Part shown: positions 1 to 5,631 of the stretch, one piece after another
Numbering within the stretch: position 1 is the first letter of the stretch
Layout: each line of letters begins with the position of its first letter
Source: an uncultured Bdellovibrio sp.
Lineage (GTDB): Bacteria; Bdellovibrionota; Bdellovibrionia; Bdellovibrionales; Bdellovibrionaceae
Length of the DNA: 5,631 bases
Direction: 5' to 3'
Assembly (NCBI GenBank): GCA_946480995.1
Contig: CAMLMF010000196.1
Coordinates: 1-5,631, forward strand
Position numbers and translations under genes: made by a program
Notes under the pieces: generated by a model
Database searches by the model: none
Seen by the model: only the letters and a program-made list of their open reading frames with translations
What the model was told of the DNA's origin: nothing

Positions 1-2
1 TC

Positions 3-1124
3 CTAAGTCAGTACCGGCACTTCTTTTAAAACTTCAGCGAGCGCCTTAAAGGCTGCTTCATTTTCGTGTTCAAGTCCCACACTCAAGCGCAATTGTGTTT
101 TGAAACCATAATTTAACAATGGTCGCAAAATAATCCCTCGACGCAATAAAGCTTCGTTCACCTTTACGGCGTCACGGAGGGTGTCAAACATGACAAAATT
201 CCCCTGAGATGGAATGTACGGCAGGCCTAATTCTTCTAACTTCTTGTAACAGTAATCAAGCCCTTTCCAACAGATCTGCTGCGAACGCTCAATAAATTCT
301 TTATCTTGCACAGCCGCATTTGCAGCTACTTGCGCTAAATCGTTGACATTAAAAGGTTTGCGCACCCGGTTATAAACTTCCACGGTCTCTGCCGGCGCAA
401 TCATAACACCCAAGCGGAAACCCGCCATTCCATAGATCTTCGAAAAGGTGCGAAGAACTATCAGATTCTTGTATTTCGCAATATAATTTTGTGCCGAAGC
501 GTAAGACGGATCTCGCACATATTCATTGTAAGCTTCGTCAAAAACCACCATGACGTCATCGCGATTCCCGACTTTTTCTAAGAAGGCCTCAAGCTCTGCC
601 TTCGGCACAAAAGTCCCTGTGGGATTGTTCGGATTCGATACGAAAATTAAGCGGATTTTTTTCTCTGGATGACTTAAAAAATAATCGGCAATCGCAGGCA
701 AATCAAAAATGTAACCAGGCTTCATCGGAATCTTATGAATCACCGCACGATTCGCCGGGGCGCTGACTTCATAGGCGTTGAAGGCCGCCACAGAGGTCAA
801 AACGCCGTCTCCGGGCTCACAGTAAATGCGATTTAACATGTCGATCAATTCATCACTGCCATTACCAATGGCTAACTGTTTTGTCGGAAAGCCCCATTCT
901 TTTGACAGCGTTTGCAAAAGCTCATAGTGCGAAGGATCTGGATAGAGGTTTTGATGATCCAAAGCTTGCTTAACTGCAGCCATGGCTTTCGGCGAAGTAC
1001 CTAAAGGATTTTCATTACTTGCAAGCTTATACACGGTCTTTAAACCGTATTCGCGCTGAGTTTCTGAAATGGGCTTACCGGGCTTGTACGGAACCAGGTT
1101 TAGGATTTCGGGAGAAATCTTCAC
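3..1124 (-). CDS. hisC: Histidinol-phosphate aminotransferase (HisC family, PLP-dependent fold type I)
   Basis: This 373-residue cytoplasmic enzyme is expected to transfer the amino group from glutamate to imidazole-acetol phosphate, giving histidinol phosphate in histidine synthesis; some HisC paralogues act on aromatic amino acids instead. The N-terminal SPEILNLVPYKPGKP stretch and the substrate-binding LASNENP (residues 34-40) are typical of HisC. The cofactor-binding NPNNPTG lies at 164-170, the FDEAY aspartate at D196, and the Schiff-base lysine at K229 in TFSKIYGMAGFRLG, followed by R237. R346 in LRLSVG is the expected carboxylate-binding arginine. Length is normal for the family and nothing looks broken. 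The start is GTG (bases 1122-1124), because the family N-terminus begins there and an AAAGGAT ribosome binding site lies just upstream; the stop is TAG at bases 3-5. No other histidine gene is visible nearby, so the exact substrate is less certain than the family. Confidence 0.93.
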   Translation of the reverse strand: MKISPEILNLVPYKPGKPISETQREYGLKTVYKLASNENPLGTSPKAMAAVKQALDHQNLYPDPSHYELLQTLSKEWGFPTKQLAIGNGSDELIDMLNRIYCEPGDGVLTSVAAFNAYEVSAPANRAVIHKIPMKPGYIFDLPAIADYFLSHPEKKIRLIFVSNPNNPTGTFVPKAELEAFLEKVGNRDDVMVVFDEAYNEYVRDPSYASAQNYIAKYKNLIVLRTFSKIYGMAGFRLGVMIAPAETVEVYNRVRKPFNVNDLAQVAANAAVQDKEFIERSQQICWKGLDYCYKKLEELGLPYIPSQGNFVMFDTLRDAVKVNEALLRRGIILRPLLNYGFKTQLRLSVGLEHENEAAFKALAEVLKEVPVLT

Positions 1125-1130
1125 TTTAGA

Positions 1131-1137
1131 ATCCTTT
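1131..1137 (-). promoter_or_regulatory. Ribosome binding site of hisC
   Basis: Read on the minus strand this is AAAGGAT, placed so that the AGGA core is 7 bases before the GTG start codon. It supports the GTG as the true start; no ATG start is available at this position. Confidence 0.6.
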
Positions 1138-1153
1138 GCTTAGAGAGATTATT

Positions 1154-1181
1154 TTGATATACCTGTCCGTCTAGCTTTAAC
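1154..1181 (+). promoter_or_regulatory. Weak sigma70-type promoter candidate for the HyuA/HyuB-like operon
   Basis: TTGATA at 1154-1159 (5 of 6 to the -35 consensus) and TTTAAC at 1176-1181 (4 of 6 to the -10 consensus) are separated by 16 bases, about 38 bases before the HyuA-like start. The 95-base region between the divergent genes must hold promoters for both directions. I could not pick out a convincing -35/-10 pair for hisC on the other strand. Confidence 0.3.
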
Positions 1182-1219
1182 ATATTCCAGCGTATTTTCA
1201 ATAGAGAGAGCGTTTAAAA

Positions 1220-2581
1220 ATGCACAAGAGTTTTGTATTGGGTGTCAGTGTCGGAGAATCATTTGCCGAATACACCCTTCTGTCCAATTCGCAACCCGTG
1301 GCGCAAAAGCGTGTCTATTTACTGCGTGAAAATTTAAAACAATCTCTGTTGCAATTTTTGACCGAACACAGTCAAAGCAAACCCACGCAAGCTTTCGTCA
1401 GTTTGCGATTGCCAAAAAAACTTTTGAATTACAACTTAAGTGGCGCGGTCGCACATATCACCACTGAAGGTTTTGAACACTGGTTGCAACTGTGTGAAAA
1501 AGGCGATGGTTTGACCAGCAAAGATTTATTGTTTTCGTTGCGCGAAAGAATCTTAGCTGACGGCACCGTTGAAGTTCCTTTGCAAACGGAAGAGTTAGAT
1601 CCGATCGTCGCCAAGCTTGAACTTATGTCGTGCAAAAAAGTCTGTTTGCATTTCTTGCATTCAGCCGCGCACCCGACACATTTGAATTTAGCCAAAACTT
1701 ATCTTCAAGAAAAAGGATTGGAAGTTTTCACGCCGGAAAATTCGGACTCTCCAGCGGAAGCTTTACGCTGGAAGCGCAACGCTTTAAATGCGACGATCTC
1801 CAACGTCCTTGCCGATCGCAAAGACGAAGTTATCAAAGCCCTGGAAGGTCTTTTACCGGAAGACGATATCCACTTCGTCAACTCTGAAGGAAAGCTCTTT
1901 AAAAATGCTGTGTCTCAAAATATCGGCAGTCAGTTCGCGGCCTCAACAGCCTTGGGTCTACACTTGGGGGCGCCGGAAAAAGCGGACGTGTTGTATCTGG
2001 GCTTTGAAAGTTTCGTTTTGATTTCCAGCCACGCATGGACACAGACCTGGGAAAGCCCGTGGGGTAAGGTTGAAGTTCCGCATTTAAGCACGAAAGAACT
2101 TTCTATTCAGCCGACTCTGGGTATTGCTTTGAACGTGTTTCAACGTTTTGATTTTTCCAACACACAAGAAGGCTGGGAGCCCGGTCCGATGTTTTTGGGT
2201 CGCGGGCAGAAGCCGTGCCTGCTGGATTTGTGGTCAGAAAATACCAAGCTTAATAAACTGCAAGCCTTGGAAGACCGCAGCTCTGCGCAAGGCATTCAAC
2301 GCTTTAAAAATTCTTTGGTGGCGATTGCCAAAACCAGCAGCGCCCGAGACATGGACTTAGGTGTTCTAACAAAAGAAATGCAAAGTCTGACCTTGCAACG
2401 TTTAGCCATGGAAGCATGTCTGTTGCGTCAGTCGGAAAAAATGATCGTGGCGGGGCCATTGGCATCTGTTTTTGCCAATGCCTTCAAAAAAGATCCACAC
2501 ACCAAAGTGCATGGCAGCGAATTCAGCGAATCTGAAGCCACCGCCTTGTTCGGCATGAAAGCATTGCAGGAGTCCGTATGA
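1220..2581 (+). CDS. Short, divergent HyuA-like protein (hydantoinase/oxoprolinase A family) lacking the ATPase motifs
   Basis: This 453-residue protein is clearly shorter than usual HyuA proteins (about 650-720). Homology is seen by recall at several points. The N-terminal LGVSVGESFAEYTLL (residues 7-21) sits where the family has a DxGGTFTD phosphate loop. TTEGFEHWLQL (81-91) matches the TxGFxD block. FLHSAAHPTHL (145-155) matches LLHSYxNPxHE. EPGPMFLGRGQKPCLLDLW (320-338) matches DPGPxCYGRGGxPTVTDA. In active members the first loop and the second DMGGTSTD loop bind ATP; here the first reads SVGESFAE and the second reads YLGFESFV (259-266), so the key aspartates, glycines and threonines are gone. 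No signal peptide or membrane segment is seen. An in-frame TAG at 1202-1204 limits the start to about 1220; the ribosome site is only a weak GAGAG. It overlaps the HyuB-like gene by ATGA. The family call is fairly secure; the activity is unknown. Confidence 0.75.
   Translation: MHKSFVLGVSVGESFAEYTLLSNSQPVAQKRVYLLRENLKQSLLQFLTEHSQSKPTQAFVSLRLPKKLLNYNLSGAVAHITTEGFEHWLQLCEKGDGLTSKDLLFSLRERILADGTVEVPLQTEELDPIVAKLELMSCKKVCLHFLHSAAHPTHLNLAKTYLQEKGLEVFTPENSDSPAEALRWKRNALNATISNVLADRKDEVIKALEGLLPEDDIHFVNSEGKLFKNAVSQNIGSQFAASTALGLHLGAPEKADVLYLGFESFVLISSHAWTQTWESPWGKVEVPHLSTKELSIQPTLGIALNVFQRFDFSNTQEGWEPGPMFLGRGQKPCLLDLWSENTKLNKLQALEDRSSAQGIQRFKNSLVAIAKTSSARDMDLGVLTKEMQSLTLQRLAMEACLLRQSEKMIVAGPLASVFANAFKKDPHTKVHGSEFSESEATALFGMKALQESV
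2568..2572 (+). promoter_or_regulatory. Ribosome binding site of the HyuB-like gene, inside the HyuA-like gene
   Basis: AGGAG lies 5 bases before the ATG at 2578 and within the last codons of the upstream gene. Together with the ATGA overlap (2578-2581) it indicates translational coupling and fixes the downstream start. Confidence 0.7.
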
Positions 2582-3990
2582 ATTATCAAGTAGAGCTCTT
2601 TCAATCTCTGTTAAATAACTTTTTAAAAGGCGAAGAAGCCTTGATGACTCTTGAAGGCGACGTTCTTGCTGTGCGTGGCACATCTCCTGTGACCTATGGA
2701 ACACTGACCACAGCCGCAACAACCGTCAGTAAATATCTAAAACTGCAAGAAGGCGACATCGCTCTTTTGAATGATCCTTACTCTGGCGGCAGTTTGCTTT
2801 CAGAAATGACTTTCGTTATGGCCATTTCTGAAGATTTACTGTGGGTCGTGCGTCGCTCGTTAGGACACACGGTGAAATTTGCAAAGTCTGTGGAAGAAGA
2901 AGGCTTACGTATTCCACCAATGCCTTTACGCCAAAAAGGTGCGATCAACGAAATGATCTTAAGTGCGATGCAGGCTCATCCGGCCTGCCCTGCGAACTTT
3001 GTTCCGTGGTTGAAAGAGCAAGTTCAAGATTTAACCTTCAAAGCTAAAAAACTGCACGAAGCCATTGAGTACACTGGCTTTACCATCACCAGTGAATTGA
3101 TCGAAGAGTACTTAAAGTTGTGCAAACGTTTTGCCACGCAAAGAATCAGCGAACGCGCTTCGGGCGAAACTCGTGTTGATGTTGTTTTAGATAGCGGTGA
3201 ATTGTTACGCGTAAATATGGAAATCCACGACGGCAAAATCGCGTTGGATTTCGGTGGCACGACCGCAGCTAAAACCGTTTCTTTGACCGAGTCGGCAACT
3301 TACGGCACTTGTTTTTATGTTCTTAGCCGCTTTTACGGTTTTGACCATATCGCAAGTTCAGGTTCCTTTTCGATCTTGCAAATCACTAAGCCCGCAGGCT
3401 GTTGGTTGATTGGCAAATACCCTGCACCCACTTACAAGGGCATGACTTGCGGAGTGGCCGCTTTGACCACGGCTTTAGAATTGGCACTAGCGCAAATTCA
3501 TCAAAAGCACGAAGCGTCGGTGACAAGTCACTGCGCTTTAAATTTCGATCTGCAATACCAAGAAAAACGCGCACACCTCACATTGCCCGGCGGCTCTGGC
3601 GCCACTGGCGAAAGCGAAGGTGAAACGGCGCGCTTGTCTGGCATTTCCGTGGAACAATTAGAACGCGATTTTCCGGTGAAAGTTTTGCGTGTAGATGCGC
3701 GCAATTCTTCGGGTGGAAAAGGCAAGTACAACGGGGGTCGAGGTTTAATCATTAAACTGCAAGCCCGCGACGAATTCCAAGGGGCTTGGATGACAGATTT
3801 AACTTTGCATCGTCCACGCTTACCAAAAAACTGTTCCCATGGCGACGCATGTGAGGTTTCCTTGGAACAGCAAGGTCAGCAAAAATCTTTGCCCGTCTTA
3901 GGACAACAAAAATTTCTAAAGGGTGATATTTTAAGTCTGTGCTCCGGCTCTGGCGGAGGCTTCGGCAAAGAGAAAACTCCGGAAGCATAA
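2578..3990 (+). CDS. HyuB-like protein (hydantoinase/oxoprolinase B family) with altered metal-site residues
   Basis: This 470-residue protein belongs to the HyuB family (usual length about 520-600), the partner of HyuA in hydantoinases, 5-oxoprolinase and acetone carboxylase. Strong family blocks are GDIALLNDPYSGG (residues 59-71), LDFGGT (223-228), LTLPGGSGATG (334-344), then VEQLERDFPVKVLRVDARNS with SGGKGKYNGGRG (358-389), and the terminal GSGGGFG (457-463). The expected GGTHLPD metal motif reads GGSLLSE (70-76), so histidine becomes L73 and aspartate becomes E76; of the following HH pair at most H97 remains. The usual N-terminal segment before the first block (EEMG, ER-D-SCA) is also missing or unrecognisable, and the HLGSM histidine is replaced by threonine (about T39). 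The reading frame is intact with normal-looking codons, so this is not simple decay. It probably acts as a complex with the HyuA-like protein in the cytoplasm; the reaction, if any, is unknown. Confidence 0.85.
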   Translation: MNYQVELFQSLLNNFLKGEEALMTLEGDVLAVRGTSPVTYGTLTTAATTVSKYLKLQEGDIALLNDPYSGGSLLSEMTFVMAISEDLLWVVRRSLGHTVKFAKSVEEEGLRIPPMPLRQKGAINEMILSAMQAHPACPANFVPWLKEQVQDLTFKAKKLHEAIEYTGFTITSELIEEYLKLCKRFATQRISERASGETRVDVVLDSGELLRVNMEIHDGKIALDFGGTTAAKTVSLTESATYGTCFYVLSRFYGFDHIASSGSFSILQITKPAGCWLIGKYPAPTYKGMTCGVAALTTALELALAQIHQKHEASVTSHCALNFDLQYQEKRAHLTLPGGSGATGESEGETARLSGISVEQLERDFPVKVLRVDARNSSGGKGKYNGGRGLIIKLQARDEFQGAWMTDLTLHRPRLPKNCSHGDACEVSLEQQGQQKSLPVLGQQKFLKGDILSLCSGSGGGFGKEKTPEA

Positions 3991-4033
3991 GGGCGCTAAG
4001 GCACCTAAAGAGTAAAGACTTTAAATTCTGCTC

Positions 4034-4117
4034 TAAGATCCGACACTGCAAAAAAACATTGAATAATATTTTGTTTTGTAAACAAAATGTTCTCCATGCA
4101 GACGTTGTCGGATCTTA
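4034..4117. repeat. Nested inverted repeat spanning the start of the GNAT-like gene
   Basis: The outer arms TAAGATCCGACA (4034-4045) and TGTCGGATCTTA (4106-4117) are perfect 12-bp complements. Pairing continues through CTGCA (4046-4050) with TGCAG (4097-4101) across a 4-base bulge on the right. Inside lies a second perfect 9-bp hairpin, ATTTTGTTT (4068-4076) with AAACAAAAT (4080-4088), with a 3-base loop. No run of T follows the right arm, so it is not an ordinary terminator. It could be an operator pair, an RNA structure covering the start codon at 4087, or a small TA-flanked miniature element; sequence alone does not decide. Confidence 0.7.
4040..4067 (+). promoter_or_regulatory. Promoter candidate for the GNAT-like/HDO operon inside the inverted repeat
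   Basis: CCGACA (4040-4045, 4 of 6 to -35) and AATAAT (4062-4067, 5 of 6 to -10) are separated by 16 bases. Transcription would begin near 4074, only about 13 bases before the ATG at 4087, giving a nearly leaderless message. That would fit the absence of any Shine-Dalgarno sequence there. The -35 lies in the left outer arm of the inverted repeat, so a protein bound to the arm would block it. Confidence 0.3.
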
Positions 4118-4788
4118 TACCTTTCCATCTTTCTCCGAAAGCAGAAGGTTCTTTAAAGAATCGGTGCTACACCTTGTGGCTCGACGTTTGGCAATCCACT
4201 TTTCAAGAACTCAATGTCGAAAAGAATTTATCCGCTGATGATTTCTTAGACCGGCATATATATGGCTTAAAAACTTTTGAAGGCGATGTCTGTGGCTTCA
4301 TGCTGATTCGCAGCTTTACCAGCAATGCTCTGAACCTTGAGCACTCTTATTTCGCAAACTATCCTGCGACACTAAAAACAGAATTAGCAAAAATGGAAGA
4401 GCACATCCAGGTCATTAGCTATATGACCATCGCTTCTGGATGGCGCAAAAATAACACTGACTTACCTTTGTCGGAAATACTTATGGGTCTTTGCGTTCTA
4501 CACTTCATCAACAGTGATGCGAAAAAACTTTGGGGATATTTCCGCAACAACCGCAAGACTCAGGATATTTTTTATCGGCATGGTGGTGTTTCCACCATTA
4601 AAAATCACTTCGCCTATAACGTCTTAGTCGACATCAGTTATATGGATCAAAAGACGGCACAACTTTCCTCGTGGAATGATTGCAAAATACAAACTTTGAA
4701 ATTTTGGACACAACTTAAACAAGGAGAAAAGAATGAACAACCCTATGAACGACAACTTGGCCTTTCAACGCCTGAGCGAACAGTTTGA
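4087..4788 (+). CDS. GNAT-fold acyltransferase-like protein, possibly of the autoinducer-synthase/N-acyl amino acid synthase type
   Basis: This 233-residue protein has no exact family I can name. The order of elements looks like an N-acetyltransferase fold: an amphipathic helix around residues 31-42, an acidic RHIYGLKTFEGDVCGFMLIRSF strand region (56-77), a central strand with an S-x-x-x-x-x-x-x-WRK turn (HIQVISYMTIASGWRK, 106-121), a helix TDLPLSEILMGLCVLHF (124-140), the strand LWGYFRNNR (148-156) and the helix and turn DIFYRHGG (160-167). A standard Q/R-x-x-G-x-G/A acetyl-CoA loop is not evident, which is also true of LuxI- and FeeM-like enzymes. No signal peptide is seen. An in-frame TGA at 4060-4062 bounds the start; ATG 4087 or ATG 4096 are possible, and neither has a ribosome site. 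Its last 18 codons overlap the HDO gene, implying coupled expression. Substrate unknown. Confidence 0.6.
   Translation: MFSMQTLSDLIPFHLSPKAEGSLKNRCYTLWLDVWQSTFQELNVEKNLSADDFLDRHIYGLKTFEGDVCGFMLIRSFTSNALNLEHSYFANYPATLKTELAKMEEHIQVISYMTIASGWRKNNTDLPLSEILMGLCVLHFINSDAKKLWGYFRNNRKTQDIFYRHGGVSTIKNHFAYNVLVDISYMDQKTAQLSSWNDCKIQTLKFWTQLKQGEKNEQPYERQLGLSTPERTV
4721..4726 (+). promoter_or_regulatory. Strong ribosome binding site of the HDO gene
   Basis: AAGGAG, 6 bases before the ATG at 4733 and within the 3' end of the GNAT-like gene. It fixes the start at 4733 rather than the second ATG at 4745, and shows that the 56-base overlap of the two genes is real. Confidence 0.8.
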
Positions 4789-5434
4789 CAAGATGCCCTG
4801 GCACAAAATCGGTTTTTACCAAAACTGGCTTATGCAAAGCTATTTCTATACTTCGCATTCAACACGCATGCTGGCTTTAGCTGCGGGATGGACAGAAACA
4901 GATGAAACAAGTTATTACCGACGCTCGTTGAGCCACATCCGCGAAGAACAAGGTCACGATATGATGGCTTTGAAAGATGCTGCGAACTTGGGGTGTGAAA
5001 CCACTAAAGTCCTAGAGCTTGGTTCGACACGCGCCCTGTGGGAGCCGCAGTTTTATAAAATTCAAAGAAATCCACTAAGTCTTTTGGGTTACATTCTTTG
5101 TCTAGAGATGCTCGCGGTGAAGCACTTTCCAGAATTACTAAAAAGACTTCGCGAAAACTTTCCGGAAAGTCGCCACGACTTTGTGAGAGTGCACGCAGAA
5201 GATGATCCAGAGCACGTTGAAGAAGCCCTAAAACAAATTGATGCTTGCACCCAGGAAGAGCGCCTCATTATTCTTAAAAACTTTGAACAAACAGCGGATC
5301 TTTATCGCTTTATGCTCAACGAAACAGAGGCTTTGCTAAGCTATCAGTCTGCTCCACTAGCCGCTGGCCATTCAAAAATATATTCAACTCTTAAAGTCGA
5401 GGCCCACCCGACCGCAGTTCCCGTAGCATTGTAA
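4733..5434 (+). CDS. Heme-oxygenase-like diiron oxidase (HDO; iron-containing redox enzyme family)
   Basis: This 233-residue, mostly helical protein resembles the TenA/PqqC/CADD/UndA group, which binds two irons and activates oxygen to oxidise amino- or fatty-acid-type substrates. Candidate ligands are all present in the family order: E72 and H75 in HIREEQGHD (residues 68-76), E125 in ILCLEMLAVKHF (121-132), and H154, D158 and H161 in VHAEDDPEHVEEA (153-165). The H-x3-D-x2-H spacing matches the third-helix ligand pattern I recall for UndA and CADD. No heme-binding or signal features are seen, so it should be cytoplasmic. The fold should end near residue 200; the remaining 30 or so residues form an Ala/Pro-rich tail that overlaps a gene on the other strand. 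Its close coupling to the GNAT-like gene suggests a shared pathway. The family is well supported; the reaction cannot be read from sequence. Confidence 0.82.
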   Translation: MNNPMNDNLAFQRLSEQFDKMPWHKIGFYQNWLMQSYFYTSHSTRMLALAAGWTETDETSYYRRSLSHIREEQGHDMMALKDAANLGCETTKVLELGSTRALWEPQFYKIQRNPLSLLGYILCLEMLAVKHFPELLKRLRENFPESRHDFVRVHAEDDPEHVEEALKQIDACTQEERLIILKNFEQTADLYRFMLNETEALLSYQSAPLAAGHSKIYSTLKVEAHPTAVPVAL

Positions 5435-5625
5435 ACGGGAGCAAGCCAGCCCATATGCATCTCAAAGGTTCGTCGATTGGGATGCAGGGACTCAACTAAA
5501 TCGTGCGGCGGAATTCCCCATGGCTGGGTGATTCCGCCCTCGACCACTTCAATAGCTCTGCGAATAAGAGTGTGCTGAATGTCCGATTCACGCCAAAAAA
5601 GTTTTTGAAATGGAATCGTACTCAT
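5344..5625 (-). CDS. Small hypothetical protein, convergent with the HDO gene; may be partial at its 5' end
   Basis: An open frame of 93 residues from an ATG at 5623-5625 to a TGA at 5344-5346. The two codons visible upstream of the ATG contain no stop, so the real start may lie outside the window. I recognise no domain. The protein has mixed composition with several tryptophans and a block FEMHMGWLAPVYNATG (residues 54-69) that looks like a real folded segment, and its codons resemble those of the neighbours. It is the only plausible gene for bases 5435-5622. Against it, the last 91 bases overlap the HDO gene antisense, which is long for convergent genes. No signal peptide or membrane span is evident. 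Confidence 0.45.
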   Translation of the reverse strand: MSTIPFQKLFWRESDIQHTLIRRAIEVVEGGITQPWGIPPHDLVESLHPNRRTFEMHMGWLAPVYNATGTAVGWASTLRVEYIFEWPAASGAD

Positions 5626-5631
5626 CTGTTC

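Noticed and set aside
1429..1695. Cysteine-rich 88-residue minus-strand open frame
   Set aside because: It lies wholly inside the HyuA-like gene, whose frame has family motifs across this region; the antisense frame is a shadow.
2402..2722. Minus-strand open frame of 106 residues across the HyuA/HyuB junction
   Set aside because: It is antisense to two genes with recognised motifs and a clear ATGA coupling; it has no ribosome site or recognisable content.
3752..4051. Minus-strand open frame covering the end of the HyuB-like gene and the intergenic region
   Set aside because: Most of it opposes the conserved HyuB C-terminus; no domain or ribosome site supports it.
3939..4238. Plus-strand open frame of 99 residues bridging the HyuB end and the GNAT-like start
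   Set aside because: It overlaps both neighbours in another frame and runs through the inverted repeat; composition looks random.
5419..5440. TCCCGT/ACGGGA hairpin around the HDO stop codon as a terminator
   Set aside because: The stem is only 6 bp with a 10-base loop and no T run follows on either strand.

Overview
The window looks like chromosomal DNA from a free-living Gram-negative bacterium of moderate GC content. Codon style and gene flavour suggest a Bdellovibrio-like organism (Bdellovibrionota). That is an impression only: no rRNA or marker gene is present to fix the taxonomy. Five well-supported genes and one weaker edge gene fill almost the whole window; there is no tRNA, rRNA, CRISPR array or transposase, and no gene-free stretch above 300 bases.

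Layout. (1) Bases 3-1124, minus strand: a complete histidinol-phosphate aminotransferase-type gene (hisC) with a GTG start. (2) Bases 1125-1219: a 95-base divergent intergenic region with a weak promoter candidate facing right. (3) Bases 1220-3990, plus strand: a two-gene operon joined by an ATGA stop/start overlap, coding a short HyuA-like and a short HyuB-like protein of the hydantoinase/oxoprolinase/acetone carboxylase superfamily. Both keep the family scaffold but have lost the residues expected for ATP binding (HyuA) and metal binding (HyuB). (4) Bases 3991-4086 plus the first codons of the next gene: a nested inverted repeat (outer arms 12 bp, inner arms 9 bp) enclosing a promoter-like element and the start codon. 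(5) Bases 4087-5434, plus strand: two genes overlapping by 56 bases, coding a GNAT-fold protein that recalls the autoinducer-synthase/N-acyl amino acid synthase branch, and a heme-oxygenase-like diiron oxidase (HDO) with a full candidate ligand set. (6) Bases 5344-5625, minus strand: a possible convergent small gene, perhaps continuing beyond the window, whose 3' end overlaps the HDO C-terminal tail.

How the genes may work together. HisC is ordinary metabolism and seems unrelated to its neighbours. The HyuA/HyuB pair would be expected to form a complex, but the lost residues argue against classical ATP-dependent amide hydrolysis, so it may be a repurposed or regulatory complex. The most interesting unit is the GNAT plus HDO pair: an acyl- or acetyl-transfer enzyme translationally coupled to a diiron oxygenase is the layout expected of a minimal small-molecule biosynthetic or signalling module. 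That function is inferred and has not been demonstrated.
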